NCBI RefSeq assembly: GCF_040760005.1
Contig: NZ_CP099760.1
Span: 248,001-312,000 of the forward strand
Direction of reading: 5' to 3'
DNA: 64,000 nt
From: Pseudomonas sp. stari2
GTDB taxonomy: Bacteria; Pseudomonadota; Gammaproteobacteria; Pseudomonadales; Pseudomonadaceae
Each line of letters starts with the position of its first letter. The stretch's first letter is position 1. Under the pieces are notes generated by a model. That model ran no database searches. It saw only the letters and a list, made by a program, of their open reading frames with translations, and was not told the origin of the DNA. Below are positions 45,635 through 54,662 of the stretch, piece after piece. A program made the translations under genes and the position numbers.

Positions 45635-47161
45635 TTAGCCTGCCGCACCGATGCCGGTGGTGGTCCGGATCCGTCCTTCAAGCCTGCGCTTCAAGCCGCG
45701 TGACTCGATCAACAGCTTCGAACCCTTGGCCGCGTTGGCCCGGCCCCACTCCTCGAGCAATTCCAGACACGAATGGTCGATGTAGCTCAGGTTGTTGAGC
45801 GGCACATGCACCGTCGCGCCCGGCGGAATGCTGCCGAGCACCTGAGTCAGCGCCGGCACTTTGAGGAATGTTGCCGCACCTACCAGACGCAGCTCCATTT
45901 CCCCGTCCTGCGGCAGATCGATCAGGCTGATCTTCAGCCGTGAAGCCTTGAACGCCAGTTTCACCAGGGTCAAACCGAAACCGATCAGCACGCCGGTCAG
46001 CAGGTCGGTGAAGATGATCGCCAGCGCCGTGGCGGCGTAGGTGAACATCGGCATCCGGCCATACCGCCCCAAGCCACGAAATGCTTTCAGATCCACCAGT
46101 TTGAAACCGGTGTAGACCAGCACCCCGGCCAGGCTCGCCACCGGAATGCTTTGCAGTACACTCGACAGCAACAGCACGAAGGCCAGCAGCCACAGGCCAT
46201 GGAAAATCGTCGAGTAACGTGTGGTCGCACCGGCCTGGACGTTGGCTGAGCTGCGCACGATTACCCCGGTCATCGGCAGTGCGCCGACCAGCCCGCAGAG
46301 CATGTTGCCGACCCCTTGCGCCGACAGTTCGCGGTCGAAGTCCGAGCGCGGACCGCTGTGCATGCGATCCACCGCCGCGGCGGACAGCAGGGTTTCGGCG
46401 CTGGCGATGAAGGCCACGGTAAACGCGGCGATCAACAGTGTCGGGTCGGCCAGGTTCAGCAGATCTGTCGGCTTCAGCCAGTCGATGGCTTCGGCCAGGT
46501 TCTCTGGTACTTCAACCCGTTTGACCTGCAGCGCCAACAACAGGCTGGCGCCGGTCGCCAGGCCGACACCGAGCAGCGCGCCGGGAATGAAACGCAGCGA
46601 GTGCGGGCGGAATTTCTCCCACAGCCACATCACGGCAATGGTCGACAGCCCGAGCAATCCGGCCTGCCAGCCAAAGGACGGCAATGCCTGCGCCACTGCG
46701 CCGGGGAACGCCGTCAGGTTGTCCAGACCGGAGGGTTTCGGCGCGGCATCCAGCATCACATGCACTTGCGAGAGCACGATCAGCACACCGATCCCCGCGA
46801 GCATCCCGTAGACCACCGCTGGCGCCGTGACCCGGAACCAGCAACCGAGCTTCAGACGCCCGGCCACCAGTTGCAGAAAACCCGCCAACAACAGGATCGG
46901 CCCGAGCATCTCGATACCGTGCTGGCGCACCAGTTCGAACACCAATACCGCCAGACCCGCCGCCGGCCCGCTGACCTGCAATGGCGAACCCGCCAGCCAG
47001 CCCACCACCAGCCCGCCGATGATCCCGGTGATCAGGCCTTTGGCCGGGGGCAGCCCCGAAGCAATCGCAATGCCCATGCACAGCGGCAGGGCGACCAGAA
47101 ACACCACCACCGAAGCCAGCAGCTCCCGTGGCAACACAGCTTTCAATTGAGCCGCACGCAT
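45635..47161 (-). CDS. SulP family anion transporter with STAS domain
   Basis: 508 residues. Ten or more hydrophobic helices; the family segment is VVFLVALPLCMGIAIASGLPP near the N terminus and SAETLLSAAAVDRMHSGPRSD in the middle. The C-terminal STAS domain spans about residues 395-500 (MELRLVGAATFLKVPAL; SYIDHSCLELLEEW). Often called sulfate permease, but the neighbouring beta-carbonic anhydrase, about 90 bases upstream on the same strand, suggests bicarbonate transport instead. Substrate unproven. Confidence 0.88.
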   Translation of the reverse strand: MRAAQLKAVLPRELLASVVVFLVALPLCMGIAIASGLPPAKGLITGIIGGLVVGWLAGSPLQVSGPAAGLAVLVFELVRQHGIEMLGPILLLAGFLQLVAGRLKLGCWFRVTAPAVVYGMLAGIGVLIVLSQVHVMLDAAPKPSGLDNLTAFPGAVAQALPSFGWQAGLLGLSTIAVMWLWEKFRPHSLRFIPGALLGVGLATGASLLLALQVKRVEVPENLAEAIDWLKPTDLLNLADPTLLIAAFTVAFIASAETLLSAAAVDRMHSGPRSDFDRELSAQGVGNMLCGLVGALPMTGVIVRSSANVQAGATTRYSTIFHGLWLLAFVLLLSSVLQSIPVASLAGVLVYTGFKLVDLKAFRGLGRYGRMPMFTYAATALAIIFTDLLTGVLIGFGLTLVKLAFKASRLKISLIDLPQDGEMELRLVGAATFLKVPALTQVLGSIPPGATVHVPLNNLSYIDHSCLELLEEWGRANAAKGSKLLIESRGLKRRLEGRIRTTTGIGAAG

Positions 47162-47201
47162 GATGACTCTCCCGAAGTATTCTTCAGACGTGGCGAAGCC
47201 T

Positions 47202-47220
47202 GGTCGCTGAAACAGCGACC
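47202..47220 (-). repeat. Short hairpin between carbonic anhydrase and SulP genes
   Basis: GGTCGCTG, three bases, CAGCGACC: a perfect 8-base stem without a T run, in the 90-base gap. It may stabilise the upstream mRNA or reduce read-through. Confidence 0.4.
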
Positions 47221-47251
47221 GGCGTCAGTCCACACGGATTTTTAGGAGGAT

Positions 47252-47983
47252 TTAGAAGCGCGCTTTGGGCGTTGCCACCGGAATCGGATGGCTGCCGTCG
47301 AGCGGCAGGAAGCGTCCCTGATCCGCGTCGTAAGCTTTGATTTCGCTGGTTTCGATGTTGTAGACCCAGCCATGGATGAACAGATGACCGTTCGCCATGC
47401 GCGAGGCTACCGAAGGATGGGTACGCAAGTGTTGCAGTTGGGCGATGACGTTTTCCTCGGTGAGGATCGGCATGCTTTCTTTTTCGTCGGTGCAGTTGCA
47501 GTTGTCATGCACCATGGTTTTCGCGACTTCGGCGTGGCGCAGCCAGGCTTTGACCGTCGGCATCTTTTCCAGGCTGTCCGGGTTGAGCACCGCACGCATG
47601 GCGCCGCAATCGGAGTGGCCGCAGATGATGATGTGCTGCACGCCAAGCGCCAGTACCGCGTATTCGATGGCGGTGGAAACGCCGCCGTTCATCTGGCCGT
47701 AGGGGGGAACCACGTTGCCGACGTTACGGGTCACGAACAGATCGCCGGGGGAACTCTGGGTGATCAGTTCGGGAACGATGCGCGAGTCGGCGCAGGTGAT
47801 GAACATCGCCCGTGGCGACTGGGCCGTGGCGAGTTTCTTGAAGAGTTCTTCCTGCTGCGGGAAGACCTCATGATGAAAATGCAAAAAGCCGTTAACGATC
47901 TGCTTCAACGCTGCATCGGCGGATTCCGCCACAGAGGCGGCTTGCGCCGACGCAGCCAACGGCTGTTTATCCTTGTCACTCAT
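47252..47983 (-). CDS. Beta-class carbonic anhydrase
   Basis: 243 residues. Zinc ligands are in CADSRIVPE (Cys and the Asp-Arg dyad) and in HSDCGAMRA (His and Cys). Interconverts CO2 and bicarbonate in the cytoplasm. No signal peptide. Next to the SulP transporter on the same strand, a pairing that suggests joint inorganic-carbon or pH handling. The promoter should lie in the 47984-48221 gap, which has no gene. Confidence 0.94.
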   Translation of the reverse strand: MSDKDKQPLAASAQAASVAESADAALKQIVNGFLHFHHEVFPQQEELFKKLATAQSPRAMFITCADSRIVPELITQSSPGDLFVTRNVGNVVPPYGQMNGGVSTAIEYAVLALGVQHIIICGHSDCGAMRAVLNPDSLEKMPTVKAWLRHAEVAKTMVHDNCNCTDEKESMPILTEENVIAQLQHLRTHPSVASRMANGHLFIHGWVYNIETSEIKAYDADQGRFLPLDGSHPIPVATPKARF

Positions 47984-48221
47984 GATTCATCCTCATTGGC
48001 GGATTCGGGGAGTCGTTCCCGTGTATTCCGGTGTGAAGCCAGTGGCTGTTTAGAACATCCAGGTCATCCCGACCCGTCAGTCACTCGATGAACAAGGTAA
48101 CTGCCGAAACTTAACTCAAACTGAATCAAGCGCTCTAGAACGTGTGTTCCAGGTCACAAAAAACGTGACTGGCGTGAACTTGGCCAAGCATTCCGTCCTC
48201 TCAACCATAGGTCAATGGTCC

Positions 48222-49280
48222 CTAAATCAGCGCCATCTGGCGACCAGGCGGACAGAAGGCTGTGCAATCCAGATTGAAACCTTCGCGGTGATTGAGTCCC
48301 AGGCGTTTCAACGCCTTGACGAAGCGTTGCGCGAGCAGGTCGGCGAACGGCCCTTCACCGCGCATTCGTGCGCCGAAGCGGCTGTCGTACAGCTCGCCGC
48401 CACGACTCTGGCGGATCAGGCTCAACACATGGGCGGCGCGCTGCGGGTAATGCGCTTCAAGCCATTCCTCGAACAGCGGCGCCACCTCCAGCGGCAGCCG
48501 CAGCATCATGTAGGCCGCGCTCTGGGCGCCGGCTGCATGGGCTTCGGTCAGCAGGCTTTCGATCTCGCTGTCGTTGATCATCGGAATCATCGGTGAACAC
48601 AGCACGCCGACCGGAATCCCCGCTTCGCGCATCACCCGGATCGCCCGTAACCGCGCCTTGGGCGCGGCGGCGCGGGGTTCGAGGATGCGTTTGAGTTCGT
48701 CGTCCAGGGTGGTCAGGCTGATCATCACCGCCACCAACCGCTGTTGCGCCAGTTCGGTGAGCAGATCGAGGTCACGCAGGATCAGCGAGCCCTTGGTGAC
48801 GATGGTCACCGGGTGTCGGTAGCGCAGCAGCACTTCGAGGGTCTGGCGGGTGATCCGGTGTTCGCGTTCGATGGGCTGATAGGGATCGGTGTTGGAGCCG
48901 AGGTTGATCGGCGCGCACTGATAGCCTTTTTTCCCCAGCTGTTCTTCCAGCACCTGGGCGGCATTGGTTTTGGCGATCAGCTTCGTTTCGAAATCCAGCC
49001 CCGGCGACATGTCCCAATAGGCGTGGCTGGGCCGTGCATAGCAATAAATGCAGCCATGCTCACAGCCGCGATAGGGATTGATCGAGCGGTCGAAGGGCAA
49101 GTCCGGCGATGTGTTGCGGGTGATGATGGTCTTCGCGGTTTCGAAGCTGACTTCGGTGCCCTGGGTCAGAGGCACTTCCTGATACCAGCCATCATCCTCG
49201 GCCACCGAACGACTCGGCGCGAAGCGGTTGTGCGGGTTGGTCGCTGTGCCGCGACCGCGCGGGGGCAAGGGACTGGTCAT
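48222..49280 (-). CDS. PA0069 family radical SAM protein
   Basis: 352 residues. The radical SAM cysteines are in RGCEHGCIYCYARPSH (CxxxCxxC), followed by SPL-like features: NTSPDLPFDRSINPYRGC before it and GSNTDPYQPIEREHRITRQT after it. It resembles spore-photoproduct-lyase-like proteins, but its reaction is not known. ATG at 49280 is used; the codon before it is GTG. Stands alone, upstream of the carbonic anhydrase by about 240 bases. Confidence 0.87.
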   Translation of the reverse strand: MTSPLPPRGRGTATNPHNRFAPSRSVAEDDGWYQEVPLTQGTEVSFETAKTIITRNTSPDLPFDRSINPYRGCEHGCIYCYARPSHAYWDMSPGLDFETKLIAKTNAAQVLEEQLGKKGYQCAPINLGSNTDPYQPIEREHRITRQTLEVLLRYRHPVTIVTKGSLILRDLDLLTELAQQRLVAVMISLTTLDDELKRILEPRAAAPKARLRAIRVMREAGIPVGVLCSPMIPMINDSEIESLLTEAHAAGAQSAAYMMLRLPLEVAPLFEEWLEAHYPQRAAHVLSLIRQSRGGELYDSRFGARMRGEGPFADLLAQRFVKALKRLGLNHREGFNLDCTAFCPPGRQMALI

Positions 49281-49510
49281 CACGGGTTTCCTTGGTCTGT
49301 ATATGCATACAGTATCCGCAAGATGACGGATGATCCACTACCGTTCAGCCGTGCATCAATAAATCGCGCGATTAGTTGTAAGTTTGTTTAGATGTAAAGT
49401 TGTAGTTGTGCAAATTAAGGAAACACAAGTTGGCTGTCCGTTTTCTATTAAAGTTCGTAGTATTTACTCCGCTTCACAACGCTTTATTATATAAAATACA
49501 AAAGGAATTG

Positions 49511-49816
49511 ATGATGTCGTTTTTGAATTCGCGCGGTATTTTTCTGCAACTGATGCAGCCCGGCCCATCGGAGCCCAATACAGTGGTTTCCATGCAACTG
49601 GCGCGTAAAGAGTCGGGTTGGGATGCCGAAGCCGGCGAGCAGATTGAAAGGCTGGTCGACCCGATTTTTGTTACCGCAACCTCCCAGGATGGCGGCCACA
49701 CCTTCAGCATTGGCCGTCTGAAGCACGATGTGGATCGCGACGGTGAAATCGGTGAGCAGGATCGGGCCAAACTGGTTGCCCTGGCCAAAGCCTATGCCAG
49801 TATTACCAATCCGTAA
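49511..49816 (+). CDS. Orphan small protein with a dockerin/EF-hand-like loop
   Basis: 101 residues, family not recognised. AAAGGA is five bases before the first of two ATGs. No signal peptide. Residues 73-84 read DVDRDGEIGEQD, with Asp at loop positions 1, 3 and 5, Gly 6, Ile 8 and Asp 12, followed by RAKL; this fits a single EF-hand or dockerin-type calcium loop. The 150 bases upstream are strikingly AT-rich compared with the neighbours, which could mean a late acquisition. Ends at a clear terminator. Confidence 0.72.
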   Translation: MMSFLNSRGIFLQLMQPGPSEPNTVVSMQLARKESGWDAEAGEQIERLVDPIFVTATSQDGGHTFSIGRLKHDVDRDGEIGEQDRAKLVALAKAYASITNP

Positions 49817-49832
49817 CAGCGATTGAATAAAT

Positions 49833-49865
49833 AACCCCTGCATGATTGATCATGCAGGGGTTTTT
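49833..49865 (+). terminator. Terminator after the orphan small gene
   Basis: CCCCTGCATGA, four bases, TCATGCAGGGG, TTTTT. An 11-base perfect stem with a T run 17 bases after the stop; it may also serve the converging cytochrome gene. Confidence 0.9.
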
Positions 49866-49869
49866 GCGC

Positions 49870-51177
49870 CTAGTTATGGCTGGTTACTTGTCCAAGATCA
49901 CCGGCTGATGTTGTGGTCATATCATCTGTCCGTAACTTGGCAACATCTTTCGCAGTGACAGGGGATGCCTTGTTACCCCAACTTCCACGAATAAAGCTCA
50001 CGACATCCGCCACTTCCTGATCCGACAGTCGCCAGGCGAAACCCGGCATGGTGAAGGTCGACGGCGCTGTGTGCGTCGCAGGCAGGGTGCCACCCTTGAG
50101 CACGATGTGAATCAGCGAAGTCGGGTCGTCCGATTGCAGCACCGGATTGCCCGCCAGCGCCGGGAACACCCGGGTGTAGCCATGGCCGTCGGTGCGATGG
50201 CACGCCGCGCAGTTGTCGATGTACACCGAGGCGCCACGCTGACTGTCGTCACCGTTCCACAAGGCCTTGGCGACTTTCTCGTCGTACTGATGTGGCTGGT
50301 CGACAGGATCATTGGCCGGCAGCGATTTCAGGTAACGGGCGATCGCGGTCAGGTCGGCGTCGGTCATGTACTGCATGCTGTGGGTGACCACATCGCTCAT
50401 GCCGCCGAACACTGCGCTGCGGTCGCTGCGACCGGTCTTGAGGAACTGCACCAGTTGCTCTTCGCTCCAGCTGCCAAGACCGTCCTTGTGGTCGCCGCGC
50501 AGGCTCTTGGCGATCCAGCCTTCCAGCGGCGCACTGCCTGACAGAAAACTGCTGCCTTCGGCTGCGCTCAGGGATTTTTCCTGCATGGTCAGGGCCCGTG
50601 GCGTATGGCAGGCGCCGCAATGTCCGAGGCCTTCCACCAGATACGCCCCACGGCTGACAACGGCATCGTCCGACGCGGGTTTGTAATCCTCGATCTTTGG
50701 CGCGAACAGCCAGCGCCAGCCCATCAGCGGCCAGCGCATGCTCAATGGCCACGGGATGTCGCTGGCCTTGTTTTCCTGTGCCACCGGTTCAACGCCGTGC
50801 ATGAAGTAGGCGTACAGCGCCTGCATGTCATCCTGACTGACGCGGGCGTAGGACGGGTACGGCATTGCCGGGTACAAGGTACTACCGTTTTTGGTGACGC
50901 CATGACGCACGGCCTGGTCGAACTCCTCGAAACTGTAGCCGCCCAGCCCGGTGTTGTCCGGGGTGATGTTGGTCGAATAGATCGTGCCGATCGGGGTTTC
51001 CATCGGCAGGCCGCCGGCGAACGACTTGCCGTCCTTGGCCGTGTGGCAAGCCACGCAGTCGCCGGCGCGGGCGAGGTATTCGCCTTTTTTGATCAAGGAT
51101 TGATCAACTTCCGCACTGTGAGCGGTAACGCTGCCAAGCAGCGCCAGGGTCGCGATAACAAGAGTCTTCATGGTCAT
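49870..51177 (-). CDS. Triheme cytochrome c subunit of a membrane-bound gluconate-type dehydrogenase
   Basis: 435 residues with a signal peptide ending near VTAHSAE. Three heme sites: CVACH (about residue 40), CGACH (about 190) and CAACH (about 325). This is the cytochrome subunit layout of FAD-linked gluconate, 2-ketogluconate and alcohol dehydrogenases, which pass electrons to ubiquinone. Third gene of the operon, six bases after the flavoprotein. The C-terminal tail (SAGDLGQVTSHN) has no clear anchor. Confidence 0.9.
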   Translation of the reverse strand: MTMKTLVIATLALLGSVTAHSAEVDQSLIKKGEYLARAGDCVACHTAKDGKSFAGGLPMETPIGTIYSTNITPDNTGLGGYSFEEFDQAVRHGVTKNGSTLYPAMPYPSYARVSQDDMQALYAYFMHGVEPVAQENKASDIPWPLSMRWPLMGWRWLFAPKIEDYKPASDDAVVSRGAYLVEGLGHCGACHTPRALTMQEKSLSAAEGSSFLSGSAPLEGWIAKSLRGDHKDGLGSWSEEQLVQFLKTGRSDRSAVFGGMSDVVTHSMQYMTDADLTAIARYLKSLPANDPVDQPHQYDEKVAKALWNGDDSQRGASVYIDNCAACHRTDGHGYTRVFPALAGNPVLQSDDPTSLIHIVLKGGTLPATHTAPSTFTMPGFAWRLSDQEVADVVSFIRGSWGNKASPVTAKDVAKLRTDDMTTTSAGDLGQVTSHN

Positions 51178-51183
51178 CGCTCC

Positions 51184-52968
51184 TTAAGCCTGAACCAGCG
51201 GGCCAGGGTTTTTCAGGTATTGCTCGCGGATCGCTTTCGCCGACCAGTAGGTCAGCGCGGCAACCAGCCCGGTCGGGTTGTAGCCCAGGCCTTGCGGGAA
51301 CGCCGAGGCACCCGGGACGAACACGTTGTGCACGTCCCAGCTCTGCAAGTAGCGATTCAGCGCGCTGGTCTTCGGGTCGGTGCCCATGATTGCGCCACCG
51401 TTGAGGTGAGTGGTCTGGTAGGACGCAGTGTTGAAGTGCTCGCCGACTTTCTTGCCAAGCACGGCAATGGCTTTCGGGCCCATGGCTTGCGCGACCTTGC
51501 CCATTTTTTCGACCATGAAGCGGTTCATCTTGATGTCGTTCTCCTGCCAGTCGAACGTCATCCGCAGTAGTGGCATACCGTAGGCATCGCGGTACACCGG
51601 GTCCAGATCAAGGTAGTTGCCACGGTAGGACTGATGCGCACCGTGAGCGTCCATCGACACCTGATGGGTGTAGTAATCGGCGGTCGCGCGTTTCCACGCA
51701 CTGCCCCAGGCCGGGGTGCCCGGCGGGTTGGAGGTGCCGGCAATCGGTCGGCTGCCGGCTTGGTTGACCCACATCGGCGAGCCCCCGACGAAACCGTGTG
51801 GCCCGTGGTCGAAGTTGTCGGCGTTGAAGTCGTCCAGCGCCACACCGTTGCCGCCGGCGCCGATGAAGTTGTTGGTGTGAGTGTCCTTATCGAAGAACGC
51901 CTTGATGGTCGCCATGTTCTGGTAGGCGAAGTTACGTCCGACCACACCTTCGCCGCTGACCGGGTCGTACGGTTTGCCGATGCCGGAGAGCAGCATCAGC
52001 CGCACGTTGTGCAGCTGGAACGCGCCGAGGATCACCAGGTCTGCCGGTTGCTCGATCTCACGGCCCTGGCCGTCGATGTAGGTGACGCCGGTGGCTTTGG
52101 TTTTCGTGCTGTCGAGGTTGACCCGCAGCACGTGGGCGTTGGGCCGCAGTTCGAAATTCGGCAGCGGTTTCAGCGCCGGCAGAATGTTCACGTTCGGCGA
52201 GGCCTTGGAATACATGTAACAAACGTAGCCGCTGCAGAAACCGCAGAAGTTGCACGGACCCATCTGCGCGCCGTAAGGGTTGGTGTATGGGCCCGAAGTA
52301 TTCGCGGAAGGCAGGTTGTAGGGTTTGTAACCAACCTCTGTAGCTGCTTTGCCGAACAGCTGTGCGGAAACCGTGTTCTTCTGCGCTTCCAGCGGGAACG
52401 GGTTCGAGCGATCCGGCGCGTACGGGTTGCCGCCCTTGCCCTGGCCGACCAATTGGCCTTTTACGGTCCAGGCCTGGCCGGAGGTGCCGAAGACTTTTTC
52501 GGCGAAATCGAAGAACGGTTCCAGCTCTTCATAGCTGACGCCGAAGTCCTGGATGGTCATGTCCTTGGGGATGAAGTTTTTGCCGTAGCGTTCTTCGTAG
52601 TGGCTGCGCATGCGCAACTCGATCGGATCGACTCGAAAGTGCACACCCGACCAGTGCAGGCCGGCGCCGCCGACGCCGTTGCCCGGCAAGAACGCGCCCA
52701 ACTGGCGGTTCGGCAGGGCGATGTCGTTAACGCTGTGGCGGATGGTGACGGTCTCTTTGGAGATGTCCTGGAAGAGTTTTTTCCGCACGCTGTAGGTGAG
52801 TTCGTCGATCACCTGGGGATAGTTGCCGTCAGGGTAGGTGTCCTGCATCGGCCCGCGCTCCAGCGCCAGCACGTTGAGGCCAGCCTCGGTCAGCTCCTTG
52901 GCCATGATTGCGCCTGTCCAGCCGAAACCGACGATCACCGCGTCGACCTTCTTCATTGCCGTTGCCAT
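51184..52968 (-). CDS. GMC-type flavoprotein subunit, gluconate 2-dehydrogenase family
   Basis: 594 residues. The FAD-binding motif is VDAVIVGFGWTGAIMAKEL at the N terminus. The C terminus has HLNGGAIMGTDP and VPGASAFPQGLGYNPTG, the GMC C-terminal region with the likely catalytic His. A cysteine cluster CNFCGFCSGYVC near the middle is typical of the gluconate dehydrogenase flavoproteins. No signal peptide, so it is probably exported with the Tat-signal small subunit. ATG at 52968; two bases separate it from that subunit's stop. Exact sugar-acid substrate not known. Confidence 0.9.
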   Translation of the reverse strand: MATAMKKVDAVIVGFGWTGAIMAKELTEAGLNVLALERGPMQDTYPDGNYPQVIDELTYSVRKKLFQDISKETVTIRHSVNDIALPNRQLGAFLPGNGVGGAGLHWSGVHFRVDPIELRMRSHYEERYGKNFIPKDMTIQDFGVSYEELEPFFDFAEKVFGTSGQAWTVKGQLVGQGKGGNPYAPDRSNPFPLEAQKNTVSAQLFGKAATEVGYKPYNLPSANTSGPYTNPYGAQMGPCNFCGFCSGYVCYMYSKASPNVNILPALKPLPNFELRPNAHVLRVNLDSTKTKATGVTYIDGQGREIEQPADLVILGAFQLHNVRLMLLSGIGKPYDPVSGEGVVGRNFAYQNMATIKAFFDKDTHTNNFIGAGGNGVALDDFNADNFDHGPHGFVGGSPMWVNQAGSRPIAGTSNPPGTPAWGSAWKRATADYYTHQVSMDAHGAHQSYRGNYLDLDPVYRDAYGMPLLRMTFDWQENDIKMNRFMVEKMGKVAQAMGPKAIAVLGKKVGEHFNTASYQTTHLNGGAIMGTDPKTSALNRYLQSWDVHNVFVPGASAFPQGLGYNPTGLVAALTYWSAKAIREQYLKNPGPLVQA

Positions 52969-52970
52969 GC

Positions 52971-53717
52971 TCACGCCCTCTCGCCGCGAATCGAAACTGC
53001 CGGGAAGGGGTATTTCTCGTTGCGTTCCACCCAATCCATGAAATCGGCGCGGGCGCCGGGGAAGCCGATCATGGTCCAGCCGACCATGCCTTTATTGCCA
53101 CCGTGGATCGGATCGCAGAAGAACCCTTCCTTGGTGTTTTGCAGCAAAAGATTGAAGAAAATCTTCGCCGGAACACTGTCGAATTGCGGTTTTCCGGCTT
53201 CAAGCTGCTTGAGCAGATCGTCTCGGGTAGCGCTGTCTTGCTCGGCAAATGTTTTACCGTTGAGGGATTTTGTCCACTGATCCGTGGCGGCGATGCCGAG
53301 GCGATAGATCTCCTTTGGCACCAGTTTGCTCTGCCAGCCCATTTCGGGCGCAGCGTCGGCGTTGAACGGGCCTTGCATGTACCACAGGGCGCCGGCGGCG
53401 TACGGGGTGTTCATCTGACGGTCGATGTATTCCGGCACGCCGGCCTCGAGAGCGCCGGGGCCCTGAGCATCGTTGGGGATCAACTGCGCGACGGCGGCAT
53501 TGATGAACGCCCACTCTTCGGCGGTGAAATAGGTCGGCTGATACACGCTCGCGTCAGCGACGGCCGGTTTTGCCGGTGCCGCAGCCGGTGCGCTTTCCGG
53601 GGCGGCGTGCAGCACGCTGCTGGCCAGGCCGGTGCCGGCGAGGGTGACCACCGGGATCAGGGTCAGGGATTTGCGCAAAAACTCACGCCGCGGGTTGTCT
53701 CGATCTTGATCAGACAT
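52971..53717 (-). CDS. Gluconate 2-dehydrogenase subunit 3 family protein
   Basis: 248 residues. N terminus RREFLRKSLTL followed by a hydrophobic stretch and AAP is a Tat signal, which would carry the folded flavoprotein partner to the periplasm. The mature domain has FTAEEWAFINAAVAQLIPND, PEYIDRQMNTPYAAG and the C-terminal NKGMVGWTMIGFPGAR of the subunit 3 family. First gene of the three-subunit operon. ATG at 53717 (MSDQDRDNPRREF). Confidence 0.9.
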   Translation of the reverse strand: MSDQDRDNPRREFLRKSLTLIPVVTLAGTGLASSVLHAAPESAPAAAPAKPAVADASVYQPTYFTAEEWAFINAAVAQLIPNDAQGPGALEAGVPEYIDRQMNTPYAAGALWYMQGPFNADAAPEMGWQSKLVPKEIYRLGIAATDQWTKSLNGKTFAEQDSATRDDLLKQLEAGKPQFDSVPAKIFFNLLLQNTKEGFFCDPIHGGNKGMVGWTMIGFPGARADFMDWVERNEKYPFPAVSIRGERA

Positions 53718-54017
53718 TGGGGGGCACCTCATCAGGCATTGATGGTTATCAGCCGTTTCTGGGGACGGCTTTTTGAGTAGTCGGTTGCAACGTGGCGGGA
53801 AATGACCCGGAAAAGGGGGACGCTTCTGCAACATGATGTGACAAATGGTAGCAGCCTAACAAACCGGATGAATCGATTCAGCCTAAAAAAAGCCTGGAAA
53901 TGCGACGAAGGAAGTCCTCGGCTTCACGTTTCTTTGACAAACGTCTCACAGGGATTTGACTGGACAACCCTCAAGCTGCCGCCCTCACTGACGAATCCCA
54001 CACGGTCACCACACAGC
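53718..54017. other. Gap between the dehydrogenase operon and the tpbA-like gene
   Basis: 300 bases between divergent genes. It must contain the operon promoter and the phosphatase promoter. No strong dyad, RNA gene or coding frame was seen. Confidence 0.5.
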
Positions 54018-54662
54018 ATGTCCTTGAAGCGTTTTTCCTCCGCGATCTGTTTCTCGCTGCTTGCCCTGCTCGGCTCGATCCCGGCCCATGCCGCCGATGC
54101 GCCGGTTTCTCGTCCTCCGGAATGGGCGCAACCGGTCGAAGTGAAATACAACTTCTTTCAGATGTCGCCCACGCTTTACCGCAGTGCGCTGCCTGACGCC
54201 GGTGCCGTGCCGTTGCTGCAGAACCTGAAAGTGGCCACGGTCATCAACTTCCTGCCGGAAGCGGACTCGAGCTGGCTGAAAACCCCGGGCATCAATCAGG
54301 TGCAATTGCCGTATCGCACCAATCATGTCGATGACGCCGATGTCCTCAAGACTCTGCGTGCGATCCAGACCGCCGAAGCCAACGGCCCGGTGCTGATGCA
54401 TTGCAAGCACGGCTCCGACCGCACCGGCCTGATGGCCGCGATGTACCGCATCGTGGTGCAGGGCTGGAGCAAGGAAGACGCCCTGAACGAAATGACCCAG
54501 GGCGGTTTCGGTGAAAGCGGCCACTTCAAGGACGGCGTGCGCTACGTGATGCAGGCCGACGTCGACAAGCTGCGTACCGCGCTGGCCAATGGCGATTGCA
54601 GCACCAGTGCGTTCGCTACTTGCTCGATGAAGAGCTGGTTTCAGACCGTCAACCTGAAGTAA
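54018..54662 (+). CDS. tpbA: TpbA-like periplasmic dual-specificity tyrosine phosphatase
   Basis: 214 residues with a signal peptide ending near SIPAHAAD. The active site is HCKHGSDRTG, matching HCx5R(S/T), and the general-acid loop lies near YRTNHVDDADVL. From memory it resembles P. aeruginosa TpbA (MSPTLYRSALP, VLMHCKHG and MYRIVVQGW shared). TpbA controls c-di-GMP by dephosphorylating the cyclase TpbB in the periplasm. No tpbB-like gene is adjacent here, although other c-di-GMP genes are in the window. Its end overlaps the converging M3 peptidase gene by 14 bases. Confidence 0.85.
   Translation: MSLKRFSSAICFSLLALLGSIPAHAADAPVSRPPEWAQPVEVKYNFFQMSPTLYRSALPDAGAVPLLQNLKVATVINFLPEADSSWLKTPGINQVQLPYRTNHVDDADVLKTLRAIQTAEANGPVLMHCKHGSDRTGLMAAMYRIVVQGWSKEDALNEMTQGGFGESGHFKDGVRYVMQADVDKLRTALANGDCSTSAFATCSMKSWFQTVNLK

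Noticed and set aside
48146..48172. Imperfect dyad CCAGGTCAC/GTGACTGG upstream of the carbonic anhydrase and after the radical SAM gene
   Set aside because: No T run and an imperfect stem; could be chance, and no regulator is implied.
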